A stretch of 5,508 bases of DNA from Tidjanibacter sp. (GTDB lineage Bacteria; Bacteroidota; Bacteroidia; Bacteroidales; Rikenellaceae): the NCBI GenBank assembly GCA_017547065.1, contig JAFYRC010000223.1, positions 1-5,508 on the forward strand, given 5' to 3'. A model generated the notes under the pieces. That model was not told where the DNA came from. It saw only the letters and a program-made list of their open reading frames with translations, and did no database searches. Positions 1-5,507 of the stretch are shown here, piece by piece. The translations under genes and the position numbers were made by a program. Position 1 is the stretch's first letter; every line of letters begins with the position of its first letter.

Positions 1-54
1 AATCACAACCAAGGCCATTGCCATAATTAGAAGCTTTCTAAATGTCTGCTTCAT
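1..54 (-). CDS. N-terminal fragment of a probable exported protein (partial)
   Basis: Reading leftward from an ATG at 54-52, an open frame of 18 codons runs to the window edge: M-K-Q-T-F-R-K-L-L-I-M-A-M-A-L-V-V-I. A short basic n-region (K2, R6, K7) is followed by an unbroken hydrophobic stretch, which is the form of a Sec signal peptide or lipoprotein leader. The cleavage site and the mature protein lie outside the window, so no function can be given. It lies 74 bp downstream of the pseudouridine synthase gene on the same strand. No TAnnTTTG promoter box is visible in the gap, so co-transcription is possible. A chance ORF cannot be excluded at this length, but the leader-like composition argues for a real start. 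Confidence 0.6.
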   Translation of the reverse strand, partial: MKQTFRKLLIMAMALVVI

Positions 55-81
55 AGTCCAATACGTGTTAATGGAAAATAA

Positions 82-125
82 TTTTCAATTTTCCATTTTC
101 AATTTTCCATTTTCAATTTTCCATT
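82..125. repeat. 14-bp A/T-rich tandem repeat, three copies
   Basis: The unit TTTTCAATTTTCCA occurs three times without change (82-95, 96-109, 110-123), followed by the first two bases of a fourth. It fills most of the spacer between the pseudouridine synthase stop codon and the next gene. Upstream, AATGGAAAAT at 70-79 is the exact reverse complement of ATTTTCCATT at 88-97, so the first copy can fold into a 10-bp, A/T-rich hairpin with an 8-base loop. The stem is weak, so its use as a terminator is doubtful. Confidence 0.85.
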
Positions 126-128
126 CGT

Positions 129-1640
129 TTATTCGTAGTTGCCTGCTTTGAGCATCGAAACCTCCTTCTCGGTCAGGAAGCGCCACTCACCACGTTTGAG
201 TTTTTGCTTGGTCAAACCGGCAAAATAAACCCTGTCGAGTTTGTTTACTCGGTAGCCAACGTGCTCAAACATACGCCTTACGATACGGTTACGTCCGGAG
301 TGAATCTCAATGCCCACAGCATTTTTGCACTTGGGATCGTCAACATAGCAAACGTCGTCGGCTGCGATGTCGCCGTCCTCGAGGGTGATACCGAGGATGA
401 GGCGCTCCATGTCAGCCCTTGCCAGACGTTTGTCGAGGCTTACCTGGTAGATTTTCTTCTTCTCGTAGGTGGGGTGGGTGAGCTTCTTTGCGAGGTCACC
501 ATCATTGGTGAGCAACAATACACCAACACTATTTTTGTCCAAACGACCCACGGGATAGATGCGCTCGGTGCAAGCGTTCTTCACGAGATCCATCACACTC
601 TTATCGGCGTGGGGGTCATCGAGAGTGGTAACAAAACCTTTGGGTTTGTTCATCACGATGTAGACCTTCTTCTCGTTCTGAATCTGCTTGCCGTTGTAGC
701 AAATCACATCGTTCTGGTGCACCTTGGTGCCAAGACCGGTTACAACCTCGCCGTTTACGGTAATCTGGCCCGAGGCGATATACTCGTCGGCCTCCCTGCG
801 CGAGCAGATACCCGACATGGAGATGTAGCGGTTCAGACGAATCTCGCCCTCAATCTTGGGTGCTGCGTAGGAGGGGTAGTTCTCCAAAGTGTACTCGTTT
901 GCGGTGTTTACGAAGGTCTTGGGAGCCTTGGGTGCGCGCTCGCCACCAAACTTACCGGCGCCACGCTTGGCTGCAAAACCGCCCTTGCTAAACGAAGGCT
1001 TGCCCTCGCCGGAGAAACGGTTGCTGCGGGGACGCTCCTGATTGTGACCCTCCTCGCGGTTGAAGTTGCGCTCGCGGTTGAACGAAGGACGCTCCTCACG
1101 ATTGAAATTGCGCTCGCGGTTGAACGAAGGACGCTCCTCGCGGTTGAAGTTGCGCTCACGGTTGAACGAAGGACGCTCCTCGCGGTTGAAGTTGCGCTCA
1201 CGGTTGAACGAAGGACGCTCCTCACGGTTGAAGTTGCGCTCACGGTTGAACGAAGGACGCTCCTCGCGATTGAAATTACGCTCGCGGTTGTAGCCGCCCT
1301 CACGGTTATATCCACCCTCGCGATTGTACGAGGGACGATCCTCACGGTTGAAATTGCGCTCACGGTTGTAGCCACCCTCACGGTTGTAGCCACCCTCCCT
1401 GCGCTCCGAACGCTCATAGGATGGCTTGTTGCCACGGTCTATGAGGCGGTTGTCGCGGGTGAAATTGGGGTTAAACGAACGACGCTCGCCGCTCTCCTCT
1501 TTCCTGGGAGTGCGGTTGTTGGACGATGTCGAATAAAGCGCTTGGGGTTTGGATGTACGATTACGTTTGTCTTTGGTGAAAGTTTTGTAACTCTCTTCGC
1601 CTTCAGAGTGTGCCCTCACGGGGAAGTCTGTTGTTTTCAT
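129..1640 (-). CDS. rluB: RsuA/RluB-family rRNA pseudouridine synthase with long repetitive N-terminal extension
   Basis: Predicted to isomerise a specific uridine in rRNA to pseudouridine; relatives RluB, RluE and RluF act on 23S rRNA and RsuA on 16S, and the target cannot be settled here. The 503-residue protein has an S4 RNA-binding domain at about 268-308 (RLNRYISMSGICSRREADEY), then the catalytic domain. The latter carries GRLDKNSVGVLLLTNDG at 365-381, with D368 as the expected catalytic aspartate, and the family motif GRNRIVRRMFEHVGY at 449-463. Residues 1-265 are a low-complexity, highly charged and probably disordered extension with GGYNRE and RNFNREERPSFNRE repeats, roughly doubling the usual family length. 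I chose the ATG at 1640 (MKTTDFPVRA) over the open frame reaching 1790: the upstream 50 residues do not look coding, and a -7 promoter box lies at 1685-1692, inside that stretch. RluB is the best-fitting name, not a proven one. Confidence 0.9.
   Translation of the reverse strand: MKTTDFPVRAHSEGEESYKTFTKDKRNRTSKPQALYSTSSNNRTPRKEESGERRSFNPNFTRDNRLIDRGNKPSYERSERREGGYNREGGYNRERNFNREDRPSYNREGGYNREGGYNRERNFNREERPSFNRERNFNREERPSFNRERNFNREERPSFNRERNFNREERPSFNRERNFNREERPSFNRERNFNREEGHNQERPRSNRFSGEGKPSFSKGGFAAKRGAGKFGGERAPKAPKTFVNTANEYTLENYPSYAAPKIEGEIRLNRYISMSGICSRREADEYIASGQITVNGEVVTGLGTKVHQNDVICYNGKQIQNEKKVYIVMNKPKGFVTTLDDPHADKSVMDLVKNACTERIYPVGRLDKNSVGVLLLTNDGDLAKKLTHPTYEKKKIYQVSLDKRLARADMERLILGITLEDGDIAADDVCYVDDPKCKNAVGIEIHSGRNRIVRRMFEHVGYRVNKLDRVYFAGLTKQKLKRGEWRFLTEKEVSMLKAGNYE
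1050..1400 (-). repeat. 42-bp coding tandem repeat and related 18-bp units inside the pseudouridine synthase gene
   Basis: Five complete 14-residue units, RNFNREERPSFNRE, occupy residues 121-190 (1071-1280), and a sixth starts and degenerates at residues 191-197. Upstream are a variant unit, RNFNREDRPSYNRE (residues 95-108), and four 6-residue units of GGYNRE (roughly residues 83-94 and 109-120). Differences between the five full 42-bp units are confined to third codon positions (CGT/CGC for Arg, AAT/AAC for Asn) and do not change the peptide. The period is a multiple of three, so copy-number change keeps the frame. Confidence 0.95.
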
Positions 1641-1684
1641 TGTTTGAATGATACTATAAGAAAAATATGTATGTAAAATCGCCA

Positions 1685-1692
1685 CAAAGGTA
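1685..1692 (-). promoter_or_regulatory. Candidate -7 promoter box for the pseudouridine synthase gene
   Basis: On the minus strand the sequence TACCTTTG matches the Bacteroidetes -7 consensus TAnnTTTG. It lies 44 bases before the ATG at 1640 and would give a leader of about 38-40 nt. No TTTG is found at the expected 19-21 bp further upstream (about 1712-1717), so the -33 element is weak or absent. The box supports the downstream start codon. Confidence 0.45.
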
Positions 1693-1788
1693 TTTGTTTT
1701 TCTCGATTGTTGTTCTACCCAACCAAAAAAAATGCCGTTTTTCTTTCGGTGTCCCGATATTTTGTTGCCGGAGTGGGCACTTGGGAAC

Positions 1789-1826
1789 AAAAAAGCGTCG
1801 ATTCACCCTGTGAACCAACGCTTTTT
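1789..1826 (-). terminator. Strong intrinsic terminator of ssrA, symmetric
   Basis: Read on the minus strand, AAAAAGCGTTGGTTCAC (1826-1810), the loop AGG, and GTGAATCGACGCTTTTT (1806-1790) form a 17-bp stem with only two G-U wobbles, ending in a run of six T. It starts five bases after the mature tmRNA 3' end, so it is the natural ssrA terminator. The A-run on the other arm makes it look like a terminator on the plus strand too. It would insulate the pseudouridine synthase promoter from ssrA transcription. Confidence 0.92.
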
Positions 1827-1831
1827 GTCTG

Positions 1832-2235
1832 TGGAGCTGGGGGGAGTCGAACCCCCGTCCAAACAGTCTGCCTGAAGGCTTTCTACACGCTTATCCGATG
1901 CTTAATCCTCCTACTGCGATGCGGTGAACGGCAACCAAATCACAGTCCCAGTTCCGGTTGAATTTCGCCCTGCAGTCGGAACACCCCTCGGGCTATCTTC
2001 TCATTGATGATACTCCGTGAACGATGGACACAAGAAGCGGGTGTCCACCGTGGAGTACTCGTTTCCGCACCAGCCTTGGGCGCAGAAATTAAGCCAATTA
2101 ACTCGGTTAATTAAGCAGCGAGTGCGTAGCTATTATTGCCATTTAATTTTTTGAGCGTTGAGATTTACGAGCCCCCACACAAAGCTCGGCGTGCTTACCG
2201 ACCTGCATGTCCTGCTGTCAAAACCGGTCAGCCCC
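1832..2235 (-). ncRNA. ssrA: Transfer-messenger RNA (tmRNA), one-piece
   Basis: tmRNA, with SmpB, rescues ribosomes stalled on mRNAs lacking a stop codon and tags the unfinished peptide for proteolysis. The 5' end reads GGGGCTGACCGGTTTTGACA, and its first seven bases pair with CAGCTCC at the 3' end to make the tRNA-like acceptor stem, followed by discriminator A at 1832. The T arm is GGGGG-TTCGACT-CCCCC (about 1856-1840). A tag reading frame lies in the middle of the gene. At 404 nt the length is normal for a one-piece bacterial tmRNA. The 3' CCA is not encoded: after the discriminator A the genome reads CAG, so CCA must be added by nucleotidyltransferase. The gene is flanked by a strong promoter and a strong terminator and is therefore monocistronic. 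Confidence 0.96.
2111..2140 (-). other. tmRNA tag-peptide reading frame (GNNSYALAA-stop)
   Basis: Within ssrA the codons GGC AAT AAT AGC TAC GCA CTC GCT GCT TAA encode G-N-N-S-Y-A-L-A-A and stop. The YALAA end is the conserved degron read by ClpXP-type proteases. A Gly resume codon is what I recall for Bacteroidetes tags, where proteobacterial ones start with Ala. The upstream limit of the tag is inferred from this pattern, because the resume codon cannot be proven from sequence alone. Confidence 0.85.
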
Positions 2236-2251
2236 TGTCGGAATTACGCCA

Positions 2252-2283
2252 CAAAGATAGTGCTTAAATGCAAAAATGACAAA
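2252..2283 (-). promoter_or_regulatory. ssrA promoter, Bacteroidetes type
   Basis: On the minus strand a -33 TTTG (2283-2280), a 20-bp spacer and a -7 TATCTTTG (2259-2252) match the Bacteroidetes primary sigma-factor consensus exactly. The -7 box ends 17 bases before the mature tmRNA 5' end at 2235, leaving a short leader of about ten bases to be trimmed, as expected for RNase P processing. Confidence 0.85.
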
Positions 2284-2299
2284 ATAAATTGCACGGGAA

Positions 2300-2331
2300 T
2301 GTGAAAATTCCAATAATTATTCCTATCTTTG
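2300..2331 (+). promoter_or_regulatory. ftsE promoter, Bacteroidetes type
   Basis: TGTG at 2300-2303 (three of four bases of the TTTG -33 element), 20 bp of spacer and a perfect -7 box TATCTTTG at 2324-2331. Predicted transcription starts near 2336-2338, about 22 bases before the ATG at 2360. It stands back to back with the ssrA promoter, with only 16 bp between the two -33 elements. The spacer holds the 10-bp palindrome AATAATTATT (2312-2321), and GGAAT-N6-ATTCC (2296-2311) overlaps the -33 element. Confidence 0.75.
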
Positions 2332-2347
2332 TTTGTTTTTAACAAAC
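2331..2347. repeat. Perfect inverted repeat over the ftsE transcription start
   Basis: GTTTGTT (2331-2337), TTT, AACAAAC (2341-2347): seven perfect base pairs with a 3-base centre, starting at the last base of the -7 box and covering the expected +1. It is placed like an operator. The following AGATTTTT could also make it resemble a weak hairpin-plus-T-run, but much of the left arm would lie before the predicted start of the RNA. Confidence 0.6.
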
Positions 2348-2359
2348 AGATTTTTAGCG

Positions 2360-3088
2360 ATGGCAAAGCCCAATGTTATAGAACTCAAAAATGTGGTCGT
2401 TTTTCAGCCCGAAGATGAGGCCGGAAGGCTCTCGTGGCGCAACGCACAGCAGGTTCTCTCCGACGTGAATATCTCCGTTGGCGAGGGCGAGATGGTCTAT
2501 TTCATTGGCAGGGTTGGTAGTGGTAAGAGTTCACTGCTGAAAACCCTCTATGCGGAGCTTCCGTTGTTGGAGGGCGAGGGTGAGATTGTTGGCTTCGACC
2601 TCGGCAAGTTGCGCCGTAGGGATGTCTACAAACTGCGCCGCAAGATTGGCATTGTGTTTCAGGACTACCAACTCCTCACGGATCGCAATGTGTATGACAA
2701 CCTTCGCTTTGTGATGCGTGCCACGGGTTGGAAGGGCGAGGCTGATATTGCTGCCCGCATCGAGGAGGTTCTGGAGGTTGTGGGCCTTCGCAACAAGGAG
2801 TACAAAATGCCCTTCGAGCTTTCGGGTGGTGAGCAACAGCGCCTGGTGATTGCAAGGGCGCTGGTCAACAGCCCCAAGGTTATCTTGGCCGACGAGCCTA
2901 CGGGTAACCTGGACCCAAGGGCAGCCGACGAAATTATGGAGCTGTTCCGTAGGATTGTGGAGGGTGGTTGCTCGATTGTGATGTCCACCCACAATATTGC
3001 CAACATCGAACAATACCCCTCGCGCACATTCCGCTTTGCCAAGGGCCGTGTGGAGGAGATTGACATAAAAGCCGTGCTTGCCAACTAA
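2360..3088 (+). CDS. ftsE: Cell-division ABC transporter ATP-binding protein FtsE
   Basis: FtsE is the cytoplasmic ATPase that partners the membrane protein FtsX; the complex relays ATP hydrolysis to periplasmic or cell-wall hydrolase control at the septum. The 242-residue protein is a single ABC domain of normal FtsE size. It has Walker A GRVGSGKS at 50-57, the Q-loop in IVFQDYQLLTDRNVYDN (Q101), signature LSGGEQQR at 154-161, Walker B VILADEP at 174-180 with catalytic E179, the D-loop TGNLD at 181-185 and switch H211. The FQDxxLLxDRxVYDN stretch after the Q-loop is characteristic of FtsE rather than generic exporters such as LolD. I chose ATG 2360; an in-frame TTG at 2333 overlaps the promoter and expected transcription start. 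There is no clear Shine-Dalgarno, which is usual in this phylum. ftsX is not adjacent; gyrB follows after 105 bp on the same strand. Confidence 0.9.
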   Translation: MAKPNVIELKNVVVFQPEDEAGRLSWRNAQQVLSDVNISVGEGEMVYFIGRVGSGKSSLLKTLYAELPLLEGEGEIVGFDLGKLRRRDVYKLRRKIGIVFQDYQLLTDRNVYDNLRFVMRATGWKGEADIAARIEEVLEVVGLRNKEYKMPFELSGGEQQRLVIARALVNSPKVILADEPTGNLDPRAADEIMELFRRIVEGGCSIVMSTHNIANIEQYPSRTFRFAKGRVEEIDIKAVLAN

Positions 3089-3193
3089 GGGGCAGGCGAA
3101 GACGGGCTCCCGAGGTTGCACGATGGTGTGCGAAGGGGGCAATGAGAATAGGGGAAAAATAGACGTAAAATATAATAATCTACAAAGAAGAAA

Positions 3194-5152
3194 ATGGAGA
3201 ACATTGAAGAGAAAAAAGTAGCGCAGCAGGAGGAGTACTCCGCATCAAGTATTCAGATTTTGGAGGGTCTTGAAGCGGTGCGCAAGCGTCCTGCGATGTA
3301 CATTGGTGACATTGGCGAGAGGGGTTTGCACCACCTTGTGTATGAGGTTGTGGACAACTCTATTGATGAGGCGTTGGCAGGTTACTGTACCGACATCAAG
3401 GTGAGCATTAACGAGGATAACTCGATTACCGTTGAGGATAACGGTCGTGGTATTCCCGTTGGTATGCACGAGCAGGAGGGTAAGTCGGCCTTGGAGGTCG
3501 TTCTGACCATCCTCCACGCTGGTGGTAAGTTTAGTAAGGACTCCTACAAAGTGTCGGGTGGTCTTCACGGTGTGGGTGTGTCGTGTGTGAACGCACTCTC
3601 GACCGAGCTGATTGCAACCGTACACCGCGATGGTAAGATCCACCAGATGACCTTCAGTCGTGGTGTTACCACCTCGGAGCTGAAAATCATCGGCGAGACC
3701 GACCGTACCGGTACCACCATCCAGTTCAAACCCGATGGTGACATCTTCACCGCCACCACCTACCGCTACGAAATCCTTGCAACAAGGCTTCGCGAGTTGG
3801 CATTCTTGAACAAGGGTATCCACCTCGACATCACCGACCGTAGGGAGAAGGATGAGGAGGGTAACTTCCTCAATGAGCACTTCTACTCCGACAACGGTTT
3901 GAAGGGCTTTGTTGAGTACTTGGATCAGAGCCGTGGCCAGAAGATTATCGACGATATCATCTACATCGACACCGAGAAGAACGGCACCCCCGTGGAGGTG
4001 GCTATGCAGTACAACGATAGCTTCTCGGAGAACGTACACTCCTATGTTAACAACATCAACACCATCGAGGGTGGTACCCACCTCACCGGTTTCCGTAGGG
4101 CACTTACCCGTACTATGAAGAAATATGCCGAGGAGAATGGTATGTTGTCGAAGATTAAGTTTGACATCTCGGGTGACGACTTCCGTGAGGGTCTTACCGC
4201 CGTTGTATCGGTTAAGGTTGCCGAGCCCCAGTTTGAGGGTCAGACCAAGACCAAGCTCGGTAACGACGAGGTGTCGGCCGCAGTGGACCAGGCAATCTCG
4301 CAGGCCCTGACCAACTACCTCGAAGAGCACCCCAAGGATGCCAAGGCTATCGTTGATAAGGTTGTATTGGCCGCTACTGCCCGCCACGCAGCTCGCCACG
4401 CAAGGGAGCTTGTACAGCGTAAGACCGTGTTGTCCGGCTCGGGTCTTCCCGGTAAGTTGGCCGACTGCGCAACCAGGGATAGGAGCAAGGCTGAGATTTT
4501 CTTCGTCGAGGGTGATTCGGCAGGTGGTACTGCCAAGCAGGGCCGTAACCGTGAGTTCCAGGCCATTATGCCTTTGAGGGGTAAGATTCTCAACATCGAG
4601 AAGGTTCAGGAGCACCGCATGTGGGAGAACCAGGAGATCAAGAATATGTTCACCGCGCTGGGTGTAACCATCGGTACCGAGGAGGATCCCAAAGCACTCA
4701 ACCTCGATAAACTCCGCTACAACAAGATCATTATCATGACCGATGCGGACGTGGACGGTAGCCACATTGCCACCCTTATGCTGACCTTCTTCTTCCGCAA
4801 GATGAAGGAGCTCATCGAGCAGGGCCACGTATATATCGCAATGCCTCCCCTCTACCTTGTGAAGAAGGGTAACGCTAAACACTACTGCTGGACCGACGAG
4901 GAGAGGGCAACTATCACCGCCGAGTTGGGTACGAAGGGTGTGACCGTACAGAGGTATAAAGGTCTTGGTGAGATGAACGAGCACCAGCTCTGGGAGACCA
5001 CCATGGACCCCGCAACCCGTATCTTGAAGCAGGTATCGATTGAGAACGCTGCCGAGGCCGATAGGATTTTCTCGATGCTTATGGGTGATGAGGTTGGCCC
5101 TCGCCGTGAGTTTATTGAGAAACACGCTAAGTACGCAAAAATCGACGCTTAG
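3194..5152 (+). CDS. gyrB: DNA gyrase subunit B (type IIA topoisomerase, ATPase/TOPRIM subunit)
   Basis: With GyrA it forms the A2B2 enzyme that introduces negative supercoils using ATP. The 652 residues are complete. The GHKL ATPase domain shows EVVDN at 51-55 (E51 catalytic, N55 metal-binding), DNGRGIP at 82-88 (D82 contacts adenine), the ATP lid GGLHGVGVS at 122-130 and the transducer QTK lysine K352. The TOPRIM domain has EGDSAGG at 439-445 (E439), PLRGKILN at 460-467 and DADVDGSH at 517-524 (D517, D519, D521). The C-terminal QRYKGLGEMNEHQLWETTMDP lies at about 586-606. The roughly 170-residue insert of E. coli GyrB is absent, as in most GyrBs of about 640-650 residues. GyrB rather than ParE is supported by overall motif wording and length. 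The quinolone-pocket residue matching E. coli D426 is retained (D441). The ATG at 3194 follows a purine-rich AAAGAAGAAA leader. No convincing promoter was found in the 105-bp gap after ftsE. Confidence 0.96.
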   Translation: MENIEEKKVAQQEEYSASSIQILEGLEAVRKRPAMYIGDIGERGLHHLVYEVVDNSIDEALAGYCTDIKVSINEDNSITVEDNGRGIPVGMHEQEGKSALEVVLTILHAGGKFSKDSYKVSGGLHGVGVSCVNALSTELIATVHRDGKIHQMTFSRGVTTSELKIIGETDRTGTTIQFKPDGDIFTATTYRYEILATRLRELAFLNKGIHLDITDRREKDEEGNFLNEHFYSDNGLKGFVEYLDQSRGQKIIDDIIYIDTEKNGTPVEVAMQYNDSFSENVHSYVNNINTIEGGTHLTGFRRALTRTMKKYAEENGMLSKIKFDISGDDFREGLTAVVSVKVAEPQFEGQTKTKLGNDEVSAAVDQAISQALTNYLEEHPKDAKAIVDKVVLAATARHAARHARELVQRKTVLSGSGLPGKLADCATRDRSKAEIFFVEGDSAGGTAKQGRNREFQAIMPLRGKILNIEKVQEHRMWENQEIKNMFTALGVTIGTEEDPKALNLDKLRYNKIIIMTDADVDGSHIATLMLTFFFRKMKELIEQGHVYIAMPPLYLVKKGNAKHYCWTDEERATITAELGTKGVTVQRYKGLGEMNEHQLWETTMDPATRILKQVSIENAAEADRIFSMLMGDEVGPRREFIEKHAKYAKIDA

Positions 5153-5365
5153 TGCAAAAGCGAGATAATCGGTAAATTCTGCGTTATGCTTGCGCTCGAA
5201 ATCCTCATTTGCGTTAGCAAACTGCGGTTTCTCGCGCTTCGCAGGCCTTGAAATCACTCCGTTCTATTCCTTTCGTGCGAGCATCGCCTCACGATATGCA
5301 CTCGCAGCCATAGGCGGCAATCTCAAGCCTCGCAGGAGAGGGTGCCGAAGGCGGGAGAGGTCTGT
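5153..5365. other. Gene-free structured spacer downstream of gyrB
   Basis: No convincing gene is seen here. The stretch holds several possible hairpins: TTTGC-GTTA-GCAAA at 5208-5221 (5 bp, tetraloop), GCGAGA (5160-5165) facing TCTCGC (5230-5235), and a longer bulged stem at 5276-5306. GGAGAGG is repeated at 5335-5341 and 5354-5360. None of the hairpins is followed by a T-run, so no clear gyrB terminator can be named. The minus strand is open for about 35 codons between 5257 and the gyrB stop, but nothing known is recognised in it. Confidence 0.6.
5276..5306. other. Bulged stem-loop in the post-gyrB spacer
   Basis: TGCGAGCATCG (5276-5286) pairs with CGATATGCACTCGCA (5292-5306) around a CCTCA loop, giving TGCGAG/CTCGCA at the base and CATCG/CGATG near the loop, interrupted by AT and CA bulges. 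That makes 11 base pairs in total. There is no adjacent T-tract, so it looks more like a REP-type or RNA structural element than an intrinsic terminator. Confidence 0.5.
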
Positions 5366-5437
5366 AAAAAGGGCAGAAAGAGCAAAAAGAGCAAAAAGAG
5401 CAAAAAGAGCAAAAAGAGCAAAAAGAGCAAAAAGAGC
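5366..5437. repeat. 9-bp tandem repeat AAAAAGAGC, eight units
   Basis: Six perfect units of AAAAAGAGC (5384-5437) follow two imperfect ones, AAAAAGGGC (5366-5374) and AGAAAGAGC (5375-5383). The array ends with a partial AAA before GGTGTC. It lies outside any credible gene. Translating it gives only Arg-Ala-Lys repeats, with no plausible start or upstream domain. The gradient from degenerate to perfect copies suggests growth of the array at its right end. Confidence 0.95.
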
Positions 5438-5452
5438 AAAGGTGTCTTAATA

Positions 5453-5479
5453 CCTAGTGGCCCTAGTAGCCCTAGTCGG
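5453..5479. repeat. Second, unrelated 9-bp tandem repeat CCTAGTNGS, three units
   Basis: CCTAGTGGC (5453-5461), CCTAGTAGC (5462-5470) and CCTAGTCGG (5471-5479) share the core CCTAGT and differ only in the last three positions. The next nine bases begin CCTGAAAAA and then read TAGTCGG, which may be a decayed copy. The period equals that of the preceding AAAAAGAGC array, but the sequence is different. Confidence 0.8.
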
Positions 5480-5493
5480 CCTGAAAAATAGTC

Positions 5494-5507
5494 GGTCGAC
5501 GGTCGAC
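5494..5507. repeat. Direct repeat GGTCGAC x2 at the window edge
   Basis: GGTCGAC occurs twice in a row (5494-5500, 5501-5507), each copy containing the palindrome GTCGAC, and a following G suggests it may continue. The window ends here, so the full extent is unknown. Confidence 0.55.

Noticed and set aside
1050..1400. CRISPR-like repeat array
   Set aside because: The 42-bp repeats are directly adjacent with no unique spacers and encode a continuous peptide.
204..1676. Long plus-strand open frame of about 490 codons opposite the pseudouridine synthase
   Set aside because: It is an antisense shadow: the 42-bp repeat has no stop in several frames. The translation is low-complexity VERRTLLAVEVAL-like, while the minus strand shows clear S4 and synthase motifs.
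1641..1790. 50-residue N-terminal extension of the pseudouridine synthase
   Set aside because: A -7 promoter box at 1685-1692 lies inside it, the composition differs from the rest of the protein, and ATG 1640 gives a normal leader.
1707..1961. Plus-strand open frame containing a GAGGSRTPVQT stretch
   Set aside because: This peptide is the usual false translation of the reverse strand of a tRNA-like T arm. The stretch runs across the ssrA terminator and the tmRNA 3' end.
2333..2359. TTG start for ftsE, nine codons upstream of the ATG
   Set aside because: It lies two bases after the -7 box, before or at the expected transcription start, so it cannot be efficiently translated from this promoter.
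3089..3193. gyrB promoter in the ftsE-gyrB gap
   Set aside because: TATAATAATC at 3171-3180 is A/T-rich but does not fit TAnnTTTG and has no TTTG at the right distance. A TTGCAC/GTGCGA stem near 3114-3131 lacks a T-run.
3245..5257. 670-codon minus-strand open frame opposite gyrB
   Set aside because: Codon bias in gyrB leaves the antisense frame free of stops. The plus strand encodes a full set of gyrase motifs and the antisense product matches no family I know.
5190..5450. Possible small basic protein ending in RAK repeats
   Set aside because: It starts at a TTG without a ribosome-binding context, and its C-terminal third is only the 9-bp DNA repeat translated. No domain is visible.
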